Origin: Mrakia gelida
Lineage: Eukaryota > Basidiomycota > Tremellomycetes > Cystofilobasidiales > Mrakiaceae
Direction of reading: 5' to 3'
NCBI GenBank assembly: GCA_024345305.1
Contig: BRON01000003.1
Location: 2,232,001 to 2,296,000, forward strand
DNA: 64,000 nucleotides
A model generated the notes under the pieces. It saw only the letters and a program-made list of their open reading frames with translations, was not told the DNA's origin and did no database searches. Shown here one piece after another: positions 1 through 9,700 of this stretch (position 1 is the first letter of the stretch; every line of letters begins with the position of its first letter). The position numbers were made by a program, and so were the translations under genes.

Positions 1-270
1 TCGCGCTGAGCTACGAACCCACAGTCATTCTCACCTAGTGCCAATCCGTTCAGATCGTCTCTCGGTCCAACAAGTCCTCCCTCCTCTTCCACTCCCTCTC
101 GCCCAACTCTTGCTCTCTTTCGCTCCTCCAACTGCCAGGCCGCCCCGTTTGCGCCAGCTGACCTAAACACCAACCCGCAGCCCGAAAGTATATCAGCTCA
201 GATCGTCTATCGGTTAGGACGTAAGCTTAACATCTTCAAGGATTTGTTCGCTTGCAAGCTGGGTTCGATT
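1..270. repeat. Left arm of large inverted repeat
   Basis: Bases 1-270 read as the reverse complement of 5029-5298; base 1 pairs with 5298 and base 270 with 5029, with no mismatch found by eye. The left arm is cut by the window edge, so the repeat may be longer. The inner end lies inside the T-arm of the tRNA-Val gene. The near-perfect match implies a recent duplication or gene conversion. The arms flank TAF6. Confidence 0.9.
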
Positions 271-282
271 CCCAGTCCGAGT
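196..282 (+). tRNA. tRNA-Val (AAC) with short intron
   Basis: The acceptor arm is GCTCAGA (196-202) against TCCGAGT (276-282), with one A/C mismatch and one G-T pair. The D arm contains GGTTAGGAC. The anticodon stem TAAGC/GCTTG encloses loop TTAACA, giving anticodon AAC at 229-231. An intron of about 16 nt follows position 37. The T arm is CTGGG-TTCGATT-CCCAG. The identity depends on the intron placement; the stem mismatch leaves room for a decayed gene. Confidence 0.75.
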
Positions 283-840
283 ACTTCTTTTTGCCATCCA
301 AAGCTTCCACCTCTCGTCTCCGTCTGGCCTGCTTCGGTTGTCGGTCTTTGCTAGATCGATCGATGATTGGTTATGTAGACAATTTTTTGTGGGGGGGAAG
401 TAGGTCGGGACCAAGATCGGGTCGGGAAGAGGGGGGAGAAGGTCGGACGCGTCGCTTTGGACTCTTTCCCTTGCTTTGACTTCGCACAAGCTGGTTTCGA
501 GAGGATGAAGTAGCGATGTCTACTATAAGACTATTTTCTAATGGCAGCGAAGCTCCTTCCGTGCTGACGGAGACCCGAATGCTGAGAAAGAGCCTGCTGG
601 ACGACGCGCTCTTCTCCTCCGCTTCGAAGGAAGTTTTCAAAGTGCTTCCCTTTTCATGAGATCACTTGAGGTCTATCCAGATACAGACTCGCCATCTCCT
701 TACTAGATTCCGCAGCTCGCGGACGCCCAAAATCGCCGATCTCGCTCATCGACTTCGACTCTTCTCGCGAGCTCGCACTTGTCCTTCCAACCCTCACGAC
801 CTCGCCTCCCTTCCTCTCCCCTTCCATCCCTCCCCATCCG
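283..840. other. Region with no confident gene upstream of TAF6
   Basis: This contains the 3' flank of the tRNA and the presumed TAF6 promoter and 5' UTR. There is a run of nine G at about 391-399. The short open frames lack intron logic or family resemblance. No TATA-like site stands out. Confidence 0.5.
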
Positions 841-3800
841 ATGTCAACTCCCGCTCAGTCCGGTGCGAGTACACCCGCTCCAGCATCAGCATCTATACCA
901 CCACCTCCTCATCCAGCAGCAGCCCCAGCAGCTTCCACTTCGACTTCAGCTCCTTCGCATCCTCAACCTCCCTTCCCTTCCGCTCCTCCTCCCAAACGAA
1001 TCCCAGTACCGACGGGGATATATCCTGTGGATTCGATCAAGGTTGGTCTCCTCATCTCTCTGTAGACATCATCCGTGATCCAGATGGATGCCGACGAAAC
1101 GACGAGGAGATAGGAACGAAATGAGAGAGCTCAAGCTGACCGACCTCCTTCCTCCTTCGTCTCGACTCGATTCAGACCATCGCCGAGTCCATTGGGATCA
1201 ACAAGTTGGATGAAACGGTCGCAGTGGCGCTGGCTGGAGATGTGGAGTTCAGGATTCATCAGGTCATCGAGGTTCGTGCGCTTCTCATTGCCTGTTCGTT
1301 CAAGATGGGTCGAGGTGAAGGGAGGGCAGGAGGGAGGAGGAGCTCGATGTTCTTGGGTCGACCAGCGAGACTCTCAAGCGAGCTCCGAAGGGTTTCATAG
1401 TCGCTGAATGGCAGGAATATCGCTGAGAACAAGCTCTCGAAGCTCGTTGTGGCGAGCGAGGGTGGATGGACGAGCCAGAGCTCGGAAGGTGAAGGGAGGA
1501 CGGGTTGAGCTCGTTCGCGAATGCGAGAGAGCTCGTGGCACGAGGGCTCGGGGAGCGCCTTCCTCGTTGAGAGCATACAGAAACTCCTCTTGACTGTTGA
1601 AGTGTCGAGTGAAACTGGATGGGTTGTACAAGAGCGGTCGAGGCGGAGTGGGGAGGGAGGGAAGTGCGAGCTTGCCTCTTTGAGCTCGAGATCCCTCGAC
1701 CTCGACCTCTTTTCATTCTCTGAACTTCTCGAGTACGATGGCTTCAGTGTATGGACTGGAGATATACGCTCAAAGTAGGCGAGAACTCAGGATGAGCTGC
1801 ATGCGAAGAATGGAGCAGAACCAGACGACCAGCGAACGAACCGGGAAGGAGGAGTTGAAGCTGACTTCGTCTTCTTTTTCTCCTGTTCTCCTCCCTTTTC
1901 GTCATACAGGAAGCTCAAAAGTTCATGCGACACTCGAGAAGGTCGACTATGCTCCCTTGCGACATCAATCATGCTCTTCAGGCTCTCAACATCGAGGTTC
2001 GTTCAGTCGTTTTGAGCTCGCTCTCCTTCCCTTCGTTCACCGTCGCGTCCTTCTCTCTTCCTCGCTGACCATCGCTACTCCTTTTTTCTCCCCTGCACCT
2101 ACTATCTACTCCACCCCTGTTCATCTTATCCTACCACTCTTACCTCCCATTCGTTCCCCATAGCCCCTCTACGGTCACCTTCCTCTCCCTTCCTCCTCCG
2201 GTCAACCGACCTTCGTCCCTCTCCGAGCCACCGACTCGACAGCCACTCGAGCTACCGCCCTCTCCTCCTCCACCTCCACTCGAACCAACGTCTACCTCGC
2301 TCCCTCCTCCATCGACCAGTTCTACTACCTCCAGGACCAGGAGATCTCCTTCGATCAACTCCTCAAGACCAAACCTCCAGGTCTCGTCGGAGGTGGAGTG
2401 AGATGGACCGCTCACTGGCTCGCCGTCGAGGGAGTTATGCCTCGAGTACCCGAGAACGTTGCGATGGACTACCACAAGGCTCATCTCGAGGCGAAGGAGG
2501 GTGGAGGAGCTGGAGTTACCGCTGGGAAGGGAGGAGCTGCTGCTGCCGTTGGAGGAGCTGTTGGAGGAGTTGGAGCCGGTCCCAAGCTCAGTCAGGAGCT
2601 GCAGTTGTACTTCACGCGTCTGACGAAGGCGTTGCTTCCCGGGGAGGCTGGAGTGGGAGGAGCTGGGAAGGACGGGGAGCTCTCGAGCGTGGAGCGAGCG
2701 AGGCTGGCTGCTTTGGCGAGTTTGAGAGGGGATACGGGGCTGCAGGGGTTGGTGGTTTATCTGGTGAGGTGGATTGGCGAGAAGGTACGTTTGAACGACT
2801 GTCTTTTCTTGTTCCGCGTCGAGAACATCTCGTCGTTCGTTCGTGACGCATCAAACTGACGCGTCGACTTTCCCTCCCCTTCGTCTCGACTTGCTTCAAC
2901 TCACAGATCACGGAGTCTCTGCACCACCTTTCGGATCTTCCTCCTCTGCTCGACATCATCCACGCCCTACTCTCGAATCAGACGCTCTTCCTCGAACCCT
3001 ACGTATGTCGCGTCTCCTGATTCCCTCTCTCCCCTCTCCCCCTCTCTCTCGCGTCGCCAGGTGCGCCCTTCCCTCCTCACTCGTCTTTTCTTACTGACTT
3101 CTCCCTTCTGCCCTCCCTCATCTCGCTCGTTTCCCACAGCTCCATCAACTCCTCCCACCTCTCCTCTCTCCTCTCCTCACCTTCCCTCTCGGTTCCTCCT
3201 CGTCCACCGTCAACGGAGCCTCGTCGTCGAAAAAGTTGTCGGAACCTACAGCGTCAGAAATTCGATACCTCGCTGCTCAGGTCCTCGGTGTACTGGTGAA
3301 GGAGTTTGGAAGCGTCTACGAGTCGTTGATCCCTCGTGAGTTCATCGTCTCGCTCTCGTATTCGTTCTCGTTCGCTCGACTTCGCGACGTCGACTTCTTT
3401 CGGTCTCGTTTCGAACTGACCTTCTTCTTCCCTGCTCTCTTTCCTCTCTTTCCCTCCTTTCCTACCTCGTCTCGCCCGTTTTCTCCCCTCTCCAGGTCTC
3501 ACCAAAACCCTCCTCCGATCCCTCGCGCCTCCCAACCCCTCTGGTCGAGTCGAGGGAGCTCTTCTTGGTCTCGGAGCGATCGGGAAGGAAGGCGTTCGAC
3601 GAGGACTTTGGGGAGACTTGTCGCTCGCTGGGAACTTTAGTGGGGATCTCGAGGCGGGTGGGAAGGGGGTGAGGAGCTGGGGAGAGAGTTGGGAGAGGGA
3701 GTTCAACTGGAGCGACGAGGAGAAGGAGAGCGTTGTCAGAGCTGGAGTTGTGAGTTTGACTCTCGTTTCGGTCTCACTTTCGCTGGTTCGGTAGTGGATG

Positions 3801-4687
3801 ACGGTGGTGGACAGCTGGCTGGAAGAATGACGACGAGGCTGGAGGGCTGAATGGGGAAGAGGGAGAGAGGAGGCGGAAGAAAAGACAGCGAGGACGACGA
3901 CGACCTTCTCCCTTCGACGCGAGAGCTGACCTCCTCTCCCTTCCACCCTCGCTTCCTTCAGTCCACCCTTCCCCTCCTCCTTCCCTCCCCAACCCGTCCT
4001 CCCTCCGTCCCCTCCCTCGACCAAGTCACCGATCCAGCCACTCTCTCAGACCTCCAAACCGCCTTCGGACACTCCTTCGCCAACGAGATCAGCAAGGATC
4101 GATGGCTCGCCGAGGGACTTCTCGCTGTCATCTTGGGCAGAGACGCCAACGCCAACGCCCTCGCCTCCTCGTCATTCTCGCTCGACACTGGATTCCTCGG
4201 AGTTGAAGGAGGTGATCAGATGGGAGGAGGAGGAGGAGGAGACGTCGGTGGATTCGAGTTCGACTTCGGAGGAGAAGGAGATATGGGTGGGGTTGAGGTC
4301 GAGCAGAGCGGGAATGGGAGTGGGATGGTGGTCGTCGAGGAGGGTCAGGAGGAACAACCAGAGCAGCAGCAGCAGCAGGAGCCGGAACAGGAGGAGGAGC
4401 AGGAGGACCTGTTCGTCTCTGGTCCTCCCGTTTCGATCCCTGAGCCCGAGGAGGACGCGTTCGGAGAGGGAGGAGAGGTGGACGTCGCGACGTTCATTCC
4501 TGGTCTCGGAGAGGCGTTGGGAATCCAAGGGATGGGAGACGGGGAGGATGTTACTGCTGAGGAGGGTGGAGAGGAAGGAGAAGGTGAGGGTGAGGGAGGA
4601 GGAGTGGGGGTGGGAGGGGGGGAGGAGGGCGAGTCAGCGCCGGCGGTGGAGGACGACGAGGACGCGGACATGGAGGAGGTTTCGTGA
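841..4687 (+). CDS. TAF6: TAF6, TFIID subunit 6
   Basis: This is a general transcription factor subunit acting in TFIID (and SAGA in yeasts), pairing with TAF9 through a histone fold. Eight exons can be joined: 841-1041, 1176-1271, 1910-1996, 2164-2784, 2907-3002, 3140-3335, 3496-3749, 3962-4687, giving about 758 residues. A Pro/Ala-rich leader of about 60 residues precedes the histone fold, which has TAF6-typical text (SIGINKLDE, AGDVEFRIHQVIEEAQKFM, STMLPCDINHAL). The next part (APSSIDQFYYLQDQEISFDQLL) is the conserved link to the C-terminal HEAT domain, seen across exons 4-7. The last exon encodes a long Gly/Glu/Gln-rich acidic tail, longer than in most homologues. ATG 841 is the first in frame. 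The gene lies between the two inverted arms. Confidence 0.93.
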
Positions 4688-5028
4688 TTGATCTTAGTTT
4701 GCTTTGCTTTTGGCGCTACGCGGTGGATGCTATCTTGTTATTCTCACTCACATAGACCGCGAGCAAGAAGGAATAGGGAGCGAGAACGAGCCAAACTAGA
4801 AGGAAAGAGAGCGTCCCGACGCGTCTCAACTCAGCCGACCTCTGCGAGTCCGAATTCGCCGCCAACCCAGTAATTTTTGCCTCTTCTCCACATTCGAATG
4901 TACGAACCTATTTGCTCTATATTAGACAGCAGTGATGACGTCCTTTGGGTAGCTCTTCTCATCCGAACAACTACGCGTTTTCTTCCCTGCCTCTTCGCCC
5001 TCGCCGTCGCGTCTCGCTCGCCCTCTGA
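4688..5028. other. TAF6 downstream region
   Basis: Probable 3' UTR and spacer between TAF6 and the right arm of the inverted repeat. No gene is seen. Confidence 0.5.
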
Positions 5029-5103
5029 AATCGAACCCAGCTTGCAAGCGAACAAATCCTTGAAGATGTTAAGCTTACGTCCTAACCGATAGACGATCTG
5101 AGC
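5029..5103 (-). pseudogene. Truncated tRNA-Val copy
   Basis: This duplicate of the tRNA at 196-282 is cut within the T loop: it keeps the acceptor 5' strand, D arm, anticodon arm and intron, but lacks the 3' half of the T stem and the acceptor 3' strand. It cannot fold as a full tRNA. It marks the repeat breakpoint. Confidence 0.85.
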
Positions 5104-5298
5104 TGATATACTTTCGGGCTGCGGGTTGGTGTTTAGGTCAGCTGGCGCAAACGGGGCGGCCTGGCAGTTGGAGGAGCGAAAGAGAGCAAGAGTTGGGCGA
5201 GAGGGAGTGGAAGAGGAGGGAGGACTTGTTGGACCGAGAGACGATCTGAACGGATTGGCACTAGGTGAGAATGACTGTGGGTTCGTAGCTCAGCGCGA
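5029..5298. repeat. Right arm of large inverted repeat
   Basis: Reverse complement of 1-270. Identity stops sharply at 5029, where this copy reads into unrelated sequence (ccctctga) while the left copy continues the tRNA T arm. The outer end of the homology cannot be seen because the left arm leaves the window. Confidence 0.9.
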
Positions 5299-5768
5299 GG
5301 ACTTCCAGCTGCAGAGGCGAGCGAGGGAGAAAGAGGGGAGGAGACGGACGCGTCGAGCTGTCGAGCTCGTTCGCGTCGGAGGCTCTTCTTCTCGGAGTTT
5401 TATAGTAGAAAAGTACACGTCCATCATATTTGAAGGTACTGACGGGGACGTGAAGAAAGAGAAGAAGAACGAGGCGGAGAGGGGAAAGGAAGAAGCAAAG
5501 ACGAACGACGCGACGGACGCAGACTGCTCTTCCTTTCCCTCCCTCTTCCCTCATCCCAGGATCCGAACCACCTTCGTCTCTTTTGCTAGTGCAGAAATCC
5601 GACTGTCTGATCGTTGTATACCAGCTCGCGCAGCTTCCCTTCTTGACCATCATCCCCATTCGAACGACTCCCCGCCCGTCTCGCTCCTCCCTCCTTCCCC
5701 GTCGCTCCCCCCCTTCTCTTTCCCACTCCCCTTCCCAACTCACTAGGCACGCGCCCAAAAGGGTTGTA
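5299..5768. other. Flank of the inverted repeat, no confident gene
   Basis: Open frames exist on both strands (for example 5126-5746 plus, which starts inside the arm), but none shows a recognisable family. The left counterpart is outside the window, so it is unknown whether the repeat continues here. Confidence 0.4.
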
Positions 5769-5851
5769 GCTCCTGATCGGGATTGAACCGATGATCTCCA
5801 GAGTGAATATATATTCGGAATCTGACAGCTAAACCACTCGCTCGCAGGAGC
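5769..5851 (-). tRNA. Intron-containing tRNA, probably Arg (CCG)
   Basis: On the minus strand the acceptor GCTCCTG pairs perfectly with CAGGAGC. The T arm is ATCGG-TTCAATC-CCGAT. The D arm contains AGTGGTTTAG. The anticodon stem is TCAGA/TCTGG around an enlarged loop that holds an AT-rich intron of about 11 nt. With U33 in the usual place the anticodon is CCG (Arg); shifting by one gives TCC (Gly). The structure is convincing but the isotype is not certain. Confidence 0.72.
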
Positions 5852-6091
5852 GGCGAAAAAACCAGCCCGGAAATTTCGAGCGCATTTTCTGGAAGCCCGG
5901 GGAAGTCTTCTGAGTCTAGGGACGCACCTTTACCTCTCCCAGTCCTTTGCGGTTGGGTTCCCCTGATAGAGGCCTTCCGAGAGTCGAGGGAGGGGTCTTC
6001 GAGGCTCGTGCGAACGAGGAACGACAAGAGAAGCGAGCTGGAGGGAGGGGAAAGCGAGATCGATCGAAACAAAGGCAAAAAAGAAGAAATC

Positions 6092-6199
6092 TTCCGGCCA
6101 GGGAATCGAACCCTGCTCTCAAGCGAACATGCTTTGATCTCTATTCAAGATAGATATCTAAATGACAAGCTTGCATACTAACCAATATACTAGCCAGAA
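6092..6199 (-). tRNA. tRNA-Asp (GTC) with ~35-nt intron
   Basis: Minus strand: acceptor TTCTGGC pairs with GCCGGAA using one U-G pair. The D arm GTATATTGGTTAGTATGC is typical of fungal tRNA-Asp. The anticodon stem CAAGC/GCTTG encloses TTGTCA, with the GTC anticodon at 6164-6166 (complement), and an AT-rich intron of about 35 nt lies after position 37. The T arm is CAGGG-TTCGATT-CCCTG. An intron in tRNA-Asp is less usual than in Leu, Tyr or Ile genes. Confidence 0.85.
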
Positions 6200-6739
6200 A
6201 CGGGGGCTGACGAAGCCTGATTTTCATGCAGGTCGGTGAAATTTTGGGCTTAGGACAAGACGAGTGGATCTCGACGACGGGTCCGTCCTCTGTCCGCCTC
6301 GGATCTTCTTAGAGTAGCTTTTCGGGTCGGGTCCGAGCGTGGAATGGTTGGATCACAGTAGATAAAGTCTGAGGGAGGAAGAAGCGAATGAAAAGAGGGA
6401 CGCGCAAAGAAGGACGACGCGTGAGAGAGCGGGTGCTTTTGAGCTGGAGAACGAACGGCTGGAGCAGTCCTACAGCTCAAGATCAACCGCTTCCGTCACG
6501 CGAAGCCCAAGATGAAAGAGAGGGACAGAGAAAGACAGAGTTCAGAACGAAGAAACAGGACGAGCGACTCGTGGCTCCTTGCCCTCGGGCAGGACGCGCG
6601 AAGATTCCCCTTGGACAGGATCTGCTGACTTCCAACCCGGTTCCGATACGTGCTAGTTGAAAAGCTTGCGTCGAGCTGCACAACACGCGAAAGACGTTGG
6701 AGGAGAGATTCTATTGAGAAAGAGAGCCGAGGAGAGGGA
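6200..6739. other. Spacer before the degenerate array
   Basis: No gene or RNA recognised. The sequence becomes purine-rich on the plus strand toward 6400, as in the array that follows. Confidence 0.4.
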
Positions 6740-9700
6740 AGAGAGAAGTGAGAGGTTGATTGATGCCACGCGACGCGACGCGTGAGGGGACGGTGCAGTC
6801 GTCGGCTTCAAGCGCTGATATAGAACAGGCCAAAGCGAACCACGCGTCTTCCTCTACGCAAAGCCTTCGGCGAAGAGATGAGCGGAAAAGGGAAGGAAGA
6901 AAGGCGGAACGGCTGTCGACGCGTGGCTCGCTTGTCTTAACCTGGATTGCCCAAAGATCAACTCGGACGAGGATCCAGCGTTATCCAGGCTCAGCTACAG
7001 CAAACCCACACAGAGGCCTTTTTACCAATGTAGGAAGGAGAGAAGAAAGACAGGAAGAGGGAACCCCAAGCCTCGCTCGTCGTCAGCACAACGATCCGAC
7101 TTTGAGTCTCTCTCACAGAACCTTGTGGGAGGATGTCTCAGTCCATCCCAGAAGTGTTATAGGAGGAGGCGAAGTCGGAAGGAGGTGAAAGGGCGAAGCA
7201 AGAGGCAAAACGGGAAGGGAAGGGCGACGACGCGTCCAGCTCATCTTCACTCGCTGGAGATCCGAACTTCAAGGCACCTCCTCCAAATAATACAATCTGC
7301 TGGATACGAGTAGGTTTGGGAGCCGGTGACAGAAGGTCGGAAGTTGATGCAAGCGAAGAATGAACAAGGGGAAGCGGAGAAGAAAGGAGAAAAAAGAGAC
7401 GCGTCGTCTTCCGCGTCGCAAGAGACCCATCGAAACCAGGGACCTTCCATCAGCTGAACCAGCAGCTTTACATAAGTTGCGGAACTGCTGACGAGGTGAC
7501 CTGAAGAGGTGTGAATGACGCGACGAGCGAGACCGCAGAGAGGAGCGACGCAACAGGATGAAAGAGAAAGAATGAGACAGAGAAGACCTCCCGATCACAG
7601 GAGATCCGACCCCAACGACCATCCTACCTGAGAGCGATCACCCCGGTGTGGGAAACGTCGCTGACAGGATGTAGAAGAGTGGAGAAAGGTCGGACGTCGT
7701 GCGACGGGCAACACTGGAGGAGAGGGAGGATGAACGCGCGCGAGATGAAAGAGGATTGGAAAGAGAGAGGAAAGGGGAGAAGAGGGAGAGAGGGAAATAA
7801 TCGGACCGAAGACAAGAAGAAGGAAGAGAAGAGAAAAAGGCACGAGGAAGATCGACGCTTGTGCTCCGCCTCGCAATCCGACTCGAGACCTCGATGATTT
7901 CGTTTCGTCAAGCGCTTGAGTCGAAGGAGTAGGATGAGCAAGCAAGCAGGATATCCTCTTCCGAAAAAGGTGGAGAAGGAAAGACAGCAGAGCATAGAGC
8001 AAAGGAGAAGGAAAGGGCGATGGGTGCGTCCGAAGCAGTCGGACGAGGAAGTGGGAGCGAGAAAGCGAGTTCTCTCTCTCTCTACCTCCTCGTCTTTCCG
8101 CATGGTCGTTCACCCAAAGCTTCTTCTCCCTCTCAGCCATCCATCCAAAACCTCGCCCTCTCCCATCGACTCGCTATTCACGGTTCGATTTCGCAAGAAG
8201 GAGTTTTTGAAGGGGAGAGTTTGCCTCCGCTTGAAGACGATATCCATCGAAACATCTCGAGAGTGTGGAAAAAGTGAGTAGTGCACTGGAGTGCGATGAT
8301 GCGAGCGACAGGGAAAGGAAAGGGAGAAGTGAGTGACCACGCGACGCGACGCGCGCAAACAACCCTTCAAGACCGTTCTGGTCTCTTCCCTCTTAAAATC
8401 AAGCTTCTCCAGTATATTCTCCCCTCACCTCCCTCAAGCCTGATCCACGACCGCCAAGCAGGTTATCCAGTCTGTCACGGATGAGACTGAAAGCGAGCTG
8501 GGGAGAAAACGATTTGAGAGCGGGAAAGATCGAACGACAAGAGCAAAGAAGGAAAGGATACGGGGAGGGGAAGGCAGGAGAGAGAGAGAGAGAGAGAGGT
8601 AGTTCCAGAGAGTGCATAGATACGAGAAAGAACGGATACATGATGAGTGGAGGGAAGTAGAGAGGGAAGGGAGAGGGAATCTCGACGCTGACGGGTAGAC
8701 GTTGTCTCTCTCTCTGCTCCGCCTATATCGCAGCCCACCTAATTAGGAGCAAAGTGAAACAGAAAGAACAAAACGATTGAGAGTCTGAGAAAAAAGGAAA
8801 TGAAGGGAGAAGAAGGGGAGCAAGACAAGTGAGTGACGACGCGACGCGATGCGACAGATTTGGCTTTTCAACTCCCCTCTTGCCTCGTTCTTTTGACGAG
8901 CAATCTGCTCAGCCCGATCTCCCACAATTGGACCCTCAACCTCATCCCGCACCCCTGAGGATCTTATCCGAGCAGGCACGGATGAGGCTCAGTTCCAGTC
9001 AGGGAGGAAGGCGGTTCAAGAAACAAAGGACGAGTCCGACGAAAGAAATCAGACGCGGAAGGGAAGGGGAACAAAAAGAGACAGAGAAAGAGAGGTGAAA
9101 GAGGGTTTGAGACGGGAGATACCGGGAGAAGAACGGAGGGGAGAGAAGTGGCTGGTGTAGAAAGAGGGATGGAAGATTGACAACGACGACGCGTCGGCTG
9201 TTCGTCCTTCTCTCTGGCAAAGCGATTACATCACAATCGACCGCAATACCAGAGAGAGAGAGATAAAGACAGAGAGAAAGAAAGGAGAACAAAAAAGGTA
9301 GATGAAATGAGGCGAAGGGAAGAGAGAAAAAAAAGTGAGCGACGACGCGAGCCGTCCGTTTCCCTCAACTTTCCTCCCGTCTCTCTCCCTCCAAGTCGAG
9401 CTAGCCCCTTCATGCCAGTCTCCCCGACGCTATCACTACCCACATCATCCAACATCGCTGCAGAAAGAGTTACAAGCGTCAACGGATGAGGCTGAGATGG
9501 AGTCGGGGAGAAATGGTTCAAGAGGAAGAGGGGCACGAGAGATGAAACAGGGAAAGTTGAGCTTCGAGAAAGTGTGGAGACTGAGTGACATGCTATAAAG
9601 GGGGCAAGGGAAAAGAGGAGAGAGAAAAGGAAAGAACAGAAGAGGGGAGCGAAAGGACGCCGCGTCAATCCCGACTCTTCCTTCATCCAGGCTCCTTGTT

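Noticed and set aside
214..640. Minus-strand open frames overlapping the tRNA-Val region
   Set aside because: They overlap a structural RNA and the inverted arm, with no recognisable protein family.
5126..5746. 206-codon plus-strand open frame beginning inside the right arm
   Set aside because: Charged low-complexity content, no family, and part of it is simply the arm; no intron logic.
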